From Ectothiorhodosinus mongolicus (lineage in GTDB: Bacteria > Pseudomonadota > Gammaproteobacteria > Ectothiorhodospirales > Ectothiorhodospiraceae), in the NCBI RefSeq assembly GCF_022406875.1, contig NZ_CP023018.1, positions 655,575 through 719,574 of the forward strand: a stretch of 64,000 nucleotides of DNA, given 5' to 3'. The notes beneath the pieces are model-generated. The model was not told the origin of the DNA and did not search any database. It worked only from the letters and a program-made list of their open reading frames with translations. Position numbers and translations under genes: made by a program. Positions 25,528 to 33,208 of the stretch are shown piece after piece. The stretch's first letter is position 1, and each line of letters begins with the position of its first letter.

Positions 25528-25840
25528 CTATCAATATAATCCTGATCTCTGTAACGCGAGCCCAATCAATCCCGCCATCCTCTTTGGTTGGCCAGATCTC
25601 ATGGGCAGGCTCAAATAAGAGCCGTCTGCCACCATCGAGGTCCACCGAATATTGACCGACACGATCACCCTTTAATGGATGAGGATCACCCGTGCGCAGA
25701 TCGGTCACCGATGTGGCTGCTACTAACTCACCCCTTCGAGTAGCCAATTTCTTGGCGGCTGCCTTACCGAGTTTTTGTACCGCTTGCGATTGCACCTCGA
25801 GCAACTTACGCAGCTTTGCGTTCTTGACATGGATTTCCAC
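25511..25840 (-). CDS. HigB-like RelE-superfamily toxin
   Basis: 109 aa, first gene of the pair as usual for higBA. Core features are KLGKAAAKKLATRRGELVAATSVTDLRT, PHPLKGDRVGQYSVDLDGGRRLLFEPA and VTEIRIILIGDYHD, the killer-protein pattern. It is followed by the HTH-ImmA antitoxin with 17 bp overlap (module 6). Confidence 0.85.
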   Translation of the reverse strand: MEIHVKNAKLRKLLEVQSQAVQKLGKAAAKKLATRRGELVAATSVTDLRTGDPHPLKGDRVGQYSVDLDGGRRLLFEPAHEIWPTKEDGGIDWARVTEIRIILIGDYHD

Positions 25841-25926
25841 GGGCGAAGGATTATATTTTAATTAACCACTTTGGTAAAGTTTTTTATCCCATCAGGTTCC
25901 GGCATTTTCAGTCAAGCTCCGGGGTT

Positions 25927-26400
25927 TCATGTGATCTTGCCCAACACCGGCCGCTCCCGCCCCACCCGCGGGAACTCGATCAGCAGGTAGTCATGCGGTA
26001 GCGCGGCAATCACCGCAAAGTCGGCGACCGCTTGGTGGGAGCGCAGCGAGGCGGCATTGTGGCGGCTGATGGTGGAGCGGGTGCGCATGCCTGCCAGCGA
26101 GGCTTGCCAATAGAGGTACGCCACAATAAAGCGCCCAATCCCTTTGCCGGTATGCGCGGGCCCGACCAGCAAACCGATGAACGCGCTGCCCGTGGGCGCC
26201 AACTTCAGCAGCGCATAGGCCGCCAGCGCATCCTCAACAAACAGTCCATAGGTCATGAAGCTGCGGGAGCGAAGCACGGCCGTGAGATCGGCTCGGCCAA
26301 ACCCATGGGGATGAAAGTACGCCAAGTGTGACTCGGGCATGGCCTCGATAAAACCCTGCGGTGCGTAGAGGTCGCCATGCCCCAATAGGCGCATGACCAA
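25927..26400 (-). CDS. GNAT-type acetyltransferase, copy 1 (probably 5'-truncated)
   Basis: 157 aa. The GNAT acetyl-CoA site is in FIGLLVGPAHTGKGIGRFIVAYLY (Q/R-x-x-G-x-G/A variant), followed by TISRHNAASLRSHQAVADFAVIA. The N-terminus is shorter than usual for the family and the start (MVMRLLGHGDLYAPQ) looks joined to foreign DNA. Near-identical fragments occur at 28596-29052 and 31262-31430. Function unknown; perhaps a carbohydrate N-acetyltransferase relic. Confidence 0.6.
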   Translation of the reverse strand: MVMRLLGHGDLYAPQGFIEAMPESHLAYFHPHGFGRADLTAVLRSRSFMTYGLFVEDALAAYALLKLAPTGSAFIGLLVGPAHTGKGIGRFIVAYLYWQASLAGMRTRSTISRHNAASLRSHQAVADFAVIAALPHDYLLIEFPRVGRERPVLGKIT

Positions 26401-26560
26401 ACGCTGCCTGCCACTTCATCGGCGCACGCACTTTCGTGGGCTGCGCATTCATGTTCCATCTGCAGTAATCGCCAGTCCACGCGGCTTGACAAAAATGTCG
26501 CATGGGATAGACTCCACTACGAGTTCACTGCCTATCGGCTTTGAACCTATCGAGGTTTCG

Positions 26561-26597
26561 GCCGCTGAACCCGCGTAGCGAATCAGCGGCTTTTTTG
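26561..26597 (+). terminator. Rho-independent terminator-like hairpin
   Basis: GCCGCTGA ... TCAGCGGC stem followed by TTTTTT. It lies on the + strand with no obvious + strand gene before it, so it may be a relic of lost DNA. The 520 bp between the GNAT gene and the next gene (26401-26917) otherwise hold only a weak 73-codon frame (26639-26860) that I do not regard as a gene. Confidence 0.55.
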
Positions 26598-26917
26598 TTG
26601 CCTGCCATCACCGTTCACCTCTGAGCAAACGGACACATTCAGCTCTTGACCACTGCGGGGAGCTCCTGATTTTCTTGATACTGTTGTCCGCCTGGTAACA
26701 GGTCACGAAGTTCGTTTTCAGTGAACCATCGGACTTCAATCGCATCGCAATCACAACGACAAAATCTTCGTAGACCACGGCCACGCGGCGCTTTGCGTCG
26801 TATTGGCGTGAGATCTGGACCCAACCAATGTCTAAAATCGCGTGACATCACTGGTTCCAACTAAGGTGACAGAGGGGCCGTTGACCCCACAGTAATTATT
26901 GGGTGTCGCTTCTCGGA

Positions 26918-27862
26918 TCATCGAAGCCACTCGTCTTCATCTTCATCATCGAAGTAAACGTCTGGGCTACCGATTACCTCAATCATGTGGAAGCGCTCAC
27001 CTTTTCCTTCCAGTTCCTCGTGAAGATGTTCTAACTCATTTACCACCAAGGCCTTGGCGGCGTCTGATTGAAAGCAATCCAAATAGTCACCAACAAGCGC
27101 CGGATCGAAATCAAGTGCGGGGATACCCCGCAGGAACTTCAAGTACCCCGATGTTGTTTTCGTATTCATGAAGAAGAGTAGAAGCTCTTTCCATAATACG
27201 TTCTCAGCTGGGGTATCAGCCTCTCCCAGAAAGATCGTCTCCGCCTTCGATCCGCGTCGCAGTTCGTATGTATATAAATTAAGCTCATCCGCTCGTGACC
27301 ATATAATTCTGTATAGCTCGCGGCAGATGGTCTGCACGACTTTTTGTAGGAGCTTCTTGTATCGAGCGTCATTAGGGGTTCCGATCAGTGAGCCTGGCTT
27401 CGGCAACTCCAAACCGAGTTGCTTCGAGAAGTATCTGCACAGTGCGTCCCGTTCTTTCTGTGGATCAGTGATCGACGAGATGGAGAAACGGTCGTACCGA
27501 TGGCTCTTATAAAAGGTCGCCAGCAACTTCAGAAATTCGTTGTGGGGTCCCGCTACGTTTATTGGGACGTGGCGTCTAACTCTATGAAGTAAATCCAGAT
27601 GATTGTGCGTAATTAGAGACTTTTCTAAGTCTTCCTGGTCTACGTCTTCAGCATGCTCCAGAAGCACGACTGCAATCTTCAATAAACGCTCTATGCCGAC
27701 GGCCAAGTTATAAATGACCTCGAATACTTCGTCAGGTTGATCAAGGTTACGAAGCTCGTAAAACCTGCGTAATCCGTTATAGGTGAACGCCCCAGAGATA
27801 CCGAGTTCTTCACCAAGCCTGAAGTTCTTCCAAAACTCCGCTGGATTCATACCGATCCTCAC
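26918..27862 (-). CDS. Hypothetical helical protein
   Basis: 314 aa (313 codons before stop). Not recognised. Predicted mostly helical and soluble; VIYNLAVGIERLLKIAVVLLEH followed by ITHNHLDLLHRVRRH near residue 85 recalls HEPN or similar helical bundles but lacks a clear R-x4-6-H. The C-terminus is very acidic (DVYFDDEDEDEW). Either Met at 27862 or 27850 could start it. It sits between the GNAT copy and a higBA module, within the accessory region. Confidence 0.55.
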   Translation of the reverse strand: MRIGMNPAEFWKNFRLGEELGISGAFTYNGLRRFYELRNLDQPDEVFEVIYNLAVGIERLLKIAVVLLEHAEDVDQEDLEKSLITHNHLDLLHRVRRHVPINVAGPHNEFLKLLATFYKSHRYDRFSISSITDPQKERDALCRYFSKQLGLELPKPGSLIGTPNDARYKKLLQKVVQTICRELYRIIWSRADELNLYTYELRRGSKAETIFLGEADTPAENVLWKELLLFFMNTKTTSGYLKFLRGIPALDFDPALVGDYLDCFQSDAAKALVVNELEHLHEELEGKGERFHMIEVIGSPDVYFDDEDEDEWLR

Positions 27863-27940
27863 GCCAACCCCATCAACGCTTCACAACAGCTGCGGCTCCG
27901 AAGGAACCGTCAGACTGCTTGTGATGGTTAGTGGGTATGA

Positions 27941-28234
27941 CTACGCTGCCGTTTCAAACTTAATTTGCAACCCCAATGCTTTTGCAATTTTGGCAACGGT
28001 AGAGAAACTGGGGTTGCCTTCTTCTGAAAGAGCTTTATAAAGCCCCTCTCTGGAAAGCCCCGCGTCTCTGGCAAGCTGGCTCATATTCTTGGCGCGGGCA
28101 ATGACCCCAAGCGCATGCACGACATAGGCTGGATCGTCACCACCTTCCTCGAGAATCGCTTCTAGATATTCTTGGATATCGGCGTCAGTTTTCAGATATT
28201 CCGCTGAATCCCAACGACTCAGTTTAACGCTCAT
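27941..28234 (-). CDS. HigA-like antitoxin, HI1420 family
   Basis: 97 aa. EYLEAILEEGGDDPAYVVHALGVIARAKNMSQLARDAGLSREGLYKALSEEGNPSFSTVAKIAKALGL is the typical HI1420-type addiction antidote with an XRE-like HTH. It starts 2 bp after the toxin stop, the reversed toxin-first order of higBA modules. Confidence 0.9.
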   Translation of the reverse strand: MSVKLSRWDSAEYLKTDADIQEYLEAILEEGGDDPAYVVHALGVIARAKNMSQLARDAGLSREGLYKALSEEGNPSFSTVAKIAKALGLQIKFETAA

Positions 28235-28236
28235 TT

Positions 28237-28533
28237 CTATACCTCCAGTTGCTGGGCCAACGCTTTGGCTTTCGCAACATCTTTACTCTGAGAACCTTTG
28301 TCACCCCCAGTTAGAAGAATGACAATCACTGAAGAGCGCCTGGTGAAATAAATTCTATAACCGGGGCCGTAGAATAGCCGCAATTCGCTGACCCCATCGC
28401 CGACCGACTCAACATCACCGAAATGACCCTGTTCCAATCGGTCAATTCGAGCCTGGATGCGTGCCTTTGCCTTTCGGTCACGAAGCCTCGTAAACCAGCG
28501 TGCGAATTCTTCAGTTTTGAAGACTTCCAGCAT
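28237..28533 (-). CDS. HigB-like toxin, HI1419 family
   Basis: 98 aa. FARWFTRLRDRKAKARIQARIDRLEQGHFGDVESVGDGVSELRLFYGPGYRIYFTRR then VILLTGGDKGSQSKDVAKA is the standard HI1419/PhdB-like RelE-fold toxin. It is first in the operon (module 7). GTTAAC half-sites flank its promoter at 28546-28551 and 28574-28579. Confidence 0.92.
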   Translation of the reverse strand: MLEVFKTEEFARWFTRLRDRKAKARIQARIDRLEQGHFGDVESVGDGVSELRLFYGPGYRIYFTRRSSVIVILLTGGDKGSQSKDVAKAKALAQQLEV

Positions 28534-28545
28534 ATGCGCACTCTA

Positions 28546-28579
28546 GTTAACAATTGCCAACATGTCAACCGTGGTTAAC
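28546..28579 (-). promoter_or_regulatory. Candidate higBA operator
   Basis: Two GTTAAC palindromes 28 bp apart, with TTGCCAACATGTCAA between them, directly upstream of the toxin start. Position fits repression by the HigA-like antitoxin. Confidence 0.4.
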
Positions 28580-28595
28580 ACTGATGCAAACCCCC

Positions 28596-29052
28596 TCACA
28601 ACCCCAACACCGGCCTGCCCCGCCCCACCCTCGGGAACTCGATCATCAAATAGTCACCCGGCAGCTCGGCAATCACCACAAAGTCGGCGACGGCTTGGTG
28701 GGAGCGTAGCGAGGCGGCATTGTGGAGGCTGATGGTGGAGCGGGTGCGCAAGCCTGCCAGCGAGGCCTGCCAATAGAGGTACGCCACAATAAAGCGCCCA
28801 AGCCCTTTGCCGGTATGCTCAGGCCCGACCAGCAATCCGATGAACGCGCTGCCCGTGGGCGCCAACTTCAGCAGCGCATAGGCCGCCAGCGCATCCTCAA
28901 CGAACAGTCCATAGGTCATGAAGCTGCGCGAGCGAAGCACGGCCGTGAGATCGGCTCGGTCAAACCCATGGGGATGGAAATACGCCAGGTGCGACTCGGG
29001 CATGGCCTCGATAAAACCCTGCAGCGCGTCGAGGTCGCCAAGGCCCGCCTAG
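28596..29052 (-). pseudogene. GNAT-type acetyltransferase fragment, copy 2
   Basis: 135 codons from 29003 are open and nearly identical to copy 1 (FIGLLVGPEHTGKGLGRFIVAYLYWQ). The shared frame continues upstream to 29052, where a TAG cuts it. The 5' part of the gene is therefore missing, as in copy 1, but the breakpoints differ. Confidence 0.6.
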
Positions 29053-29234
29053 ACGCATCATTCGGTTTAAGGCCCTAGTCAGCCGCATTGACCATCGTTA
29101 TTCATCTAATTTACGATCCGAAGCGTCGACCCCGGATCCGCCTCTGCTTGCGCATGCGCCCGGGGTTCAGTTTTTCACGACGAGCCATTCAGCCTCGCGT
29201 GTCGGGCGCGATTGGTCCTATTGCAGATCGAGCA

Positions 29235-29252
29235 GAAAATAATTACGTCCCC
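29235..29252. repeat. Degenerate AAAATAATTACGTCCCC repeat
   Basis: A diverged member of the GGGGACAGATTTATTTT family. The surrounding 29053-29283 gap holds no gene that I can support. Confidence 0.5.
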
Positions 29253-29283
29253 TTTTCAGCCTATAGACCAAGCTTGCTAATGC

Positions 29284-29634
29284 TCAGGCAACAATCTTGA
29301 ACTGCGTCGCTTTGGCTACCGGCTTCAGGCAACGACGCCCGGCAGGTTTGAGCTCGACCAGGCCATAGTGGGACATGGTTTTGAGCGTCCTGGACAAATT
29401 GCTTTGCTTGCGCCCGGTTCGTTCGGCGAGTTCGCGGATCGACGGAGGCTGCTCTGCAGCAATAACCTTCAACAGCAACCTATTTTCATCACTCAGCACC
29501 TCTGCCAATGAGCGCATGGAGGGAAACCATACCTTCGGATCGCCGGGCTTGGGCTTCAAGTCGCCTTTGGCAATCTTGATCACCCGCTCCCGCATCTTAT
29601 CCTGGGGCAAAATCCCGATAGTTAACCTTTTCAT
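29284..29634 (-). CDS. Winged-helix regulator/antitoxin-like protein
   Basis: 116 aa. The C-terminal half is a MarR/ArsR-like winged helix: LSDENRLLLKVIAAEQPPSIRELAERTGRKQSNLSRTLKTMSHYGLVELKP. The N-terminal part (ERVIKIAKGDLKPKPGDPKVWFPSMRSLAEVL) is typical of small regulators paired with DUF6516-like proteins. It overlaps that gene by 4 bp. Together they resemble a toxin-antitoxin pair (module 8) with this protein as the DNA-binding part. Confidence 0.8.
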   Translation of the reverse strand: MKRLTIGILPQDKMRERVIKIAKGDLKPKPGDPKVWFPSMRSLAEVLSDENRLLLKVIAAEQPPSIRELAERTGRKQSNLSRTLKTMSHYGLVELKPAGRRCLKPVAKATQFKIVA

Positions 29635-29990
29635 CGCTTTTTCAGCTCCCTCAAAACCTCGTCGACTTCAGCGAAAAAGTGCCTAAGCAATTCTTCCGGA
29701 CACGAAAATGCATAAATCACCGGCTCGCGCTTCTCGAACGGATGGCGGTGATCAAAGGGCACTTTTTGCGCCTCATGCCTTTTCCCAGTCTGCTTCAGAC
29801 CATGAGCGTTGTCATAACCCATCAGGCGTTTTCCATCGCGCGCATGAAGGGTCAAGGAATACTTGATCCCGTGGGGTCTCTGCTCAGTCTCCTCAGCTCG
29901 CCGCGCCTCGATTTTGATCCACGAACCATCCTCCTGCACCAGAATTTGACCGTGTAGGTCAAGAAGAATCTCCAAACCACAATAAATCAT
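29631..29990 (-). CDS. DUF6516-like protein, putative toxin partner
   Basis: 119 aa. SWIKIEARRAEETEQRPHGIKYSLTLHARDGKRLMGYDNAHGL...DHRHPFEKREPVIYAFSCPEELLRHFFAEVDEVL resembles DUF6516 proteins, small partners of winged-helix regulators. Mechanism not established. Its promoter region is shortened by the IS3 copy that starts 36 bp upstream. Confidence 0.7.
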   Translation of the reverse strand: MIYCGLEILLDLHGQILVQEDGSWIKIEARRAEETEQRPHGIKYSLTLHARDGKRLMGYDNAHGLKQTGKRHEAQKVPFDHRHPFEKREPVIYAFSCPEELLRHFFAEVDEVLRELKKR

Positions 29991-30096
29991 ATCATCAGTT
30001 GATATCTTATTTCACAGGCGATTGGGGTAATCCCCCCGAAAAACAATCGAGGTAATAAGTGGAATTTTGTACCCTGATGAAGACAGGAGATTCCAC

Positions 30097-30363
30097 ATGC
30101 GACAATCACGTTTCACTGACAGCCAGATCATGGCGATACTCAAGCAGGCTGAGGCTGGCCTATCGGTTCCCGAACTCTGCCGCGAGCATGGCATCAGCAA
30201 CGCAACCTTCTACAAGTGGCGCTCCAAGTATGGCGGCATGGACACATCCATGATGAAACGCCTGAAAGAGCTTGAGGACGAGAACCGGCGCTTGAAGAAG
30301 ATGTACGCCGAGGAGCGGCTAAAGTCCGAGTTACGCAAGGAAGCCCTCGAGGGAAAGTGGTAA
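30097..30363 (+). CDS. IS3-family transposase OrfA
   Basis: 88 aa HTH protein, [44 protein letters not shown] then a leucine-zipper-like helix ([25 protein letters not shown]). Nearly identical to OrfA at 53803-54069. Start at the ATG matching the other copy. It cannot mobilise this element alone because OrfB is broken. Confidence 0.9.
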   Translation: MRQSRFTDSQIMAILKQAEAGLSVPELCREHGISNATFYKWRSKYGGMDTSMMKRLKELEDENRRLKKMYAEERLKSELRKEALEGKW

Positions 30364-30388
30364 GGCCGTCTCATCGCCGTGAGATGAC

Positions 30389-30829
30389 CAGCTGGCTGAT
30401 GGCAGAACATACCGCTTGTTCAACGTCATTGATGACTACAACCGAGAGGGACTGATCATTGATGCTGACTTCTCATTGCCGGCCGAGCGGGTGATCCGCT
30501 CATTAACCCAACTGATTGAATGGCGTGGCAAACCCAAGGCGATTCGCTGCGACAACGGTCCAGAACTCGTCAGTCATAAGCTGGTTGAGTGGGCGAAAAG
30601 CCAAGGCATCGAACTGCGTTATATACAACCTGGGAAGCCCCAACAGAATGCCTATGTCGAGCGTTACAACCGAACCATTCGCTATGACTGGCTGAGCCAC
30701 TATCTGTTCGACTCAATCGGTGAGGTTCAATACTTTGCCACCCGTTGGCTCTGGACATACAACCACGAACGACCGAATATGGCTTTGGGCGGCTTTACCC
30801 CCAAGCAAAAGATGGCGATGGCTGCCTAA
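30389..30829 (+). pseudogene. IS3-family transposase OrfB, 3' part only
   Basis: Open from the codons of [30 protein letters not shown] to the end ([16 protein letters not shown]). The catalytic rve (DDE) core from the second Asp ([14 protein letters not shown]) to the Glu ([17 protein letters not shown]) is present, but the N-terminal half and first Asp (SMDFMHDQ) are lost and the frame to the upstream codons is shifted. Confidence 0.85.
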
Positions 30830-30871
30830 GGAGCTCTACTTATCGCCTCGGTTATAAATGGGGGGATTACC

Positions 30872-30945
30872 GTTTCACACTGTTCGTAATAATCAATTGC
30901 GAGTCGAAACTCTTCCCGAGCCTCTGGATGGAACGCATACTTCAC
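30872..30945 (-). pseudogene. ParE-like toxin truncated by an IS element
   Basis: A GTG at 30945 sharing its first base with the antitoxin's stop begins VKYAFHPEAREEFRLAIDYYEQCE, the usual ParE/RelE start. After 24 codons the frame enters the IS end at 30871. The rest is not found on the far side, so it was lost. The antitoxin remains without a toxin. Confidence 0.75.
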
Positions 30946-31166
30946 TATGAAAACCGCTTCGAGATCTCGGCAAACACCTCTTCACCTGATACTGGCTTGG
31001 CTGAGCCTGATTGAATCTCATCCAACCGTCGCTTCGCGACTCCCGCCCACTGTTTGTCAATGTCTAAGTTCGGTGCATTTAAGCCCTTGAGCACCAGGTC
31101 AGCTATCTTCGCGCGCTCATCCACAGGAAGTGATTCGATTTCTCGCAGCAGGTCTTCTGTTTTCAT
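30945..31166 (-). CDS. Addiction-module antitoxin (orphaned)
   Basis: 73 aa from the Met at 31166. EDLLREIESLPVDERAKIADLVLKGLNAPNLDIDKQWAGVAKRRLDEIQSGSAKPVSGEEVFAEI is the addiction module component family usually coupled to a ParE/RelE toxin. The coupled toxin has been cut off by the IS, so this is an orphan antitoxin. Confidence 0.8.
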   Translation of the reverse strand: MKTEDLLREIESLPVDERAKIADLVLKGLNAPNLDIDKQWAGVAKRRLDEIQSGSAKPVSGEEVFAEISKRFS

Positions 31167-31261
31167 CACGACGCGTCCTCCACACTGATTCAACACCCAG
31201 CAAGCTTAATGCATACGGCCCTTAATCCCCAATTCACTTCCCGGCTTCGAGTATGCCCCCA

Positions 31262-31430
31262 CTATCACAACCCCAACACCGGCCTTTCCCGCCCCACCCT
31301 CGGAAACCCGATCAGCAGGTAATCATTCGGCAGCTCGGCAATCACCACAAAGTCGGCGACGGCTTGGTGGGAGCGCAGCGAGGCGGCATTGTGGCGGCTG
31401 ATGGTGGAGCGGGTGCGCAAGCCTGCCAGG
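31262..31430 (-). pseudogene. GNAT acetyltransferase fragment, copy 3
   Basis: About 170 bp matching the last third of copies 1 and 2 (the region of HNAASLRSHQAVADFVVIAELP and the C-terminus). It ends abruptly at 31430, immediately followed by an AAAATAAATCCGTCCCC repeat at 31435. Confidence 0.7.
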
Positions 31431-31434
31431 ACAG

Positions 31435-31507
31435 AAAATAAATCCGTCCCCTTTTCGCTCCTTTTCGGCCCTCATTGCGAGGCTTCGCAGAAGCCGTGGC
31501 AATCCAT
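31435..31507. repeat. Two different repeat families side by side
   Basis: AAAATAAATCCGTCCCC at 31435-31451 is followed by a CTCATTGCGAGGCTTCGCAG-type palindrome at 31472-31507. Both families of the window meet here, at the edge of the GNAT fragment. Confidence 0.85.
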
Positions 31508-31510
31508 ATA

Positions 31511-31801
31511 TCAGAACCCAACCTCTTTTTGATGCCGCACTGCCAAAACCGTGACAGATTGGTGGTCAACTCGGTAGCGCACCACGTAACCGCTGTCGCC
31601 AAAGTCAATTAACCAGTCGCGGAATTCGTCATCCATCTCTTCGACAGGGCGGCCCACACCCGGTTGCGCCTCCAGCACCTTCACTCCTTGGCGAATGGAC
31701 TTCACGGCGCGTTTCGCCGCGTCCAGATTCTTGGGCTTGAGAAAATCATAGAGTCGCTTGACATCGGCCAGCGCGGCCGGAGACCAAATCAATCGAGACA
31801 T
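31511..31801 (-). CDS. ParE/RelE-superfamily toxin
   Basis: 96 aa. LIWSPAALADVKRLYDFLKPKNLDAAKRAVKSIRQGVKVLEAQPGVGRPVEEMDDEFRDWLIDFGDSGYVVRYRVD ends in VTVLAVRHQKEVGF, a canonical ParE pattern. The adjacent RHH antitoxin ends directly before its start, with no gap (module 10). Confidence 0.92.
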   Translation of the reverse strand: MSRLIWSPAALADVKRLYDFLKPKNLDAAKRAVKSIRQGVKVLEAQPGVGRPVEEMDDEFRDWLIDFGDSGYVVRYRVDHQSVTVLAVRHQKEVGF

Positions 31802-32092
31802 TTAAACGTGCGCATCGGGTGGTTCAAGGTCATGGCCCTGTTCGAGCTGAGCCATCCAGGCGTCGGCCTCATCGGCAGTCACGTGTAATCCGTTTTCACG
31901 AAAAGCTTCCCAAGCATTGAGTGTTTCCCGACGGAACGCCTCTCGCTTCTCTTCGCGATCGACATACTGCGTAATCGCCTCGCGCATCAACCAATGTGAC
32001 GAGCGTTGCCGCGCATCGGCCAAGCGCTTCAAACGGGCTTTGATGTCCTCATCAATCTTGATCGCAACCGGGCGGACAGCAGAAGAAGTCAT
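31802..32092 (-). CDS. Ribbon-helix-helix antitoxin
   Basis: 96 aa. VRPVAIKIDEDIKARLKRLADARQRSSHWLMREAITQYVDREEKRE is a CopG/ParD-type RHH domain; the C-terminal extension (VTADEADAWMAQLEQGHDLEPP) would bind the toxin. Immediately upstream of and abutting the ParE-like gene. Confidence 0.9.
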   Translation of the reverse strand: MTSSAVRPVAIKIDEDIKARLKRLADARQRSSHWLMREAITQYVDREEKREAFRRETLNAWEAFRENGLHVTADEADAWMAQLEQGHDLEPPDAHV

Positions 32093-32180
32093 GTGACTTA
32101 CCCCTCGAGAGTAGTTGGAAGTATTACCTTACTATACCCTCTCCACCTTGGCCACAGCATGTTGATGCCGCCCACCTGCG

Positions 32181-32259
32181 CTGGATCGCCACGCGACTAC
32201 GTCGCTCGCGATGACGAGAAAAGTCATTGCGAGGCTTCGCAGAAGCCGTGGCAATCCAT
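32181..32259. repeat. Two palindromic TCATTGCGAGG / GGATCGCC repeats
   Basis: A CTGGATCGCCACGCGACTAC...CGCGATGAC unit (32181-32215) and a TCATTGCGAGG...GTGGCAATCC unit (32223-32259) in the gap between the RHH antitoxin and the epimerase. They form the same kind of hairpin as the units inserted in rfbB. Confidence 0.8.
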
Positions 32260-32263
32260 TCCA

Positions 32264-33208
32264 TCACGCCCCCTGCACCATCCTTCGAATGCCCTCGGCT
32301 AGGCTCACTGGCGGCGTCCAGTCCAGCAGCTCGCGGGTGTGGCGGCTATCGATCTGTAACGACCCCACCAGGCGATCAACTTCCGCCTGCTTACCCAAAG
32401 CCCGCCCCGCTAGGCGCAGCAGCGGCACAGGTACGGGTACTAAGCGCGCGCTGCGCCCCAACCCCGCCGCCATGTGGCGCAGCAGATCGGGCGTGGAGAC
32501 ATCCTCGCCATCCGACACCAACAACGTCTGCCCCGCCGCCGCGGGATGATCGACACAACGAATCAACAGATCCACCAAATTATCCAGCCCAATCAACGAG
32601 CGCTGATTGTGCACCGCGCCCAAGGGCAAGGGCACGCCCGAGCGCACCAGCTTCAGCAAGCGCGCCAAATTGCCCTTGGCACCCGGGCCATAGACCAGCG
32701 GCGGGCGCACCACCACCACCTCCAGGCCCGTGTTCGCCGCCACCGCCCACAACGCCTGCTCGGCCTCCCATTTGGAGACGGCGTAGTCCTCAACGGGGTT
32801 GGACGCATCAGAAACAAAAAACGGCCCGCGGCCGTTTGTGTGAATCCCCAATACCCCAATCGAACTCAGATACACCAACCGCCGCACCCCCGCAGCGGCC
32901 GCCTGCTCCGCCAAGTGCCGCGACCCATCCACATTCACCGAGCGATACGCCGCCAGCGCATCCGCCTCGGTCTCGTGCATCACATGCGCCCGGGCCGCGC
33001 AGTGAATCACGCAATCCACCCCCGCCAATGCGGAAGACCAATCCGTAGCGGCATCCAGATTGCCGACTGCGACAGGCTCAATGCCGGAAGCCAATGAAAA
33101 AGAAGAATGCAACGACCGAACAGCGCCGCGCACGGCAAAACCACGTGCGTCTAATTCACGGCAAAGCGCTGCACCGACAAACCCGGAAGCACCCGTGACC
33201 AAAATCAC
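32264..33208 (-). CDS. NAD-dependent sugar epimerase/reductase (SDR)
   Basis: 314 aa extended SDR of the WbpV/GalE-like type. ILVTGASGFVGAALCRELDARG is the NAD motif, SSIGVLGIHTNGRGPF is near 125, and the catalytic YAVSKWEAEQAL (Tyr-x3-Lys) near 150. RPPLVYGPGAKGNLARLLKLV follows. Family members act on UDP-4-keto-6-deoxy sugars (for example in FucNAc formation), consistent with the WbpM-like gene and PglC-type transferase in the window. Overlaps the upstream GT4 gene by 4 bp. Confidence 0.85.
   Translation of the reverse strand: MILVTGASGFVGAALCRELDARGFAVRGAVRSLHSSFSLASGIEPVAVGNLDAATDWSSALAGVDCVIHCAARAHVMHETEADALAAYRSVNVDGSRHLAEQAAAAGVRRLVYLSSIGVLGIHTNGRGPFFVSDASNPVEDYAVSKWEAEQALWAVAANTGLEVVVVRPPLVYGPGAKGNLARLLKLVRSGVPLPLGAVHNQRSLIGLDNLVDLLIRCVDHPAAAGQTLLVSDGEDVSTPDLLRHMAAGLGRSARLVPVPVPLLRLAGRALGKQAEVDRLVGSLQIDSRHTRELLDWTPPVSLAEGIRRMVQGA

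Larger units (their letters stand above)
30026..30871 (+). mobile_element. IS3-family element, internally deleted copy
   Basis: Ends are GGTAATCCCCCC and its inverse, and subterminal CGAGGTAATAAGTGGA / CGAGGCGATAAGTAGA also pair. It is about 846 bp versus 1201 bp for the full copy at 52940-54140. The missing ~355 bp removes the 5' half of orfB. The joint lies at ATG-(A)CCAG, where both flanks share ATG, suggesting slippage at microhomology. No flanking target duplication was seen. Confidence 0.85.

Noticed and set aside
26639-26860. 73-codon frame on the - strand
   Set aside because: No start context, no motif, and it lies in a gap with relic DNA; probably chance.
32227-33097. Long + strand frames opposite the epimerase gene
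   Set aside because: Pro/Arg/Ala-rich shadows of a GC-rich gene on the other strand.
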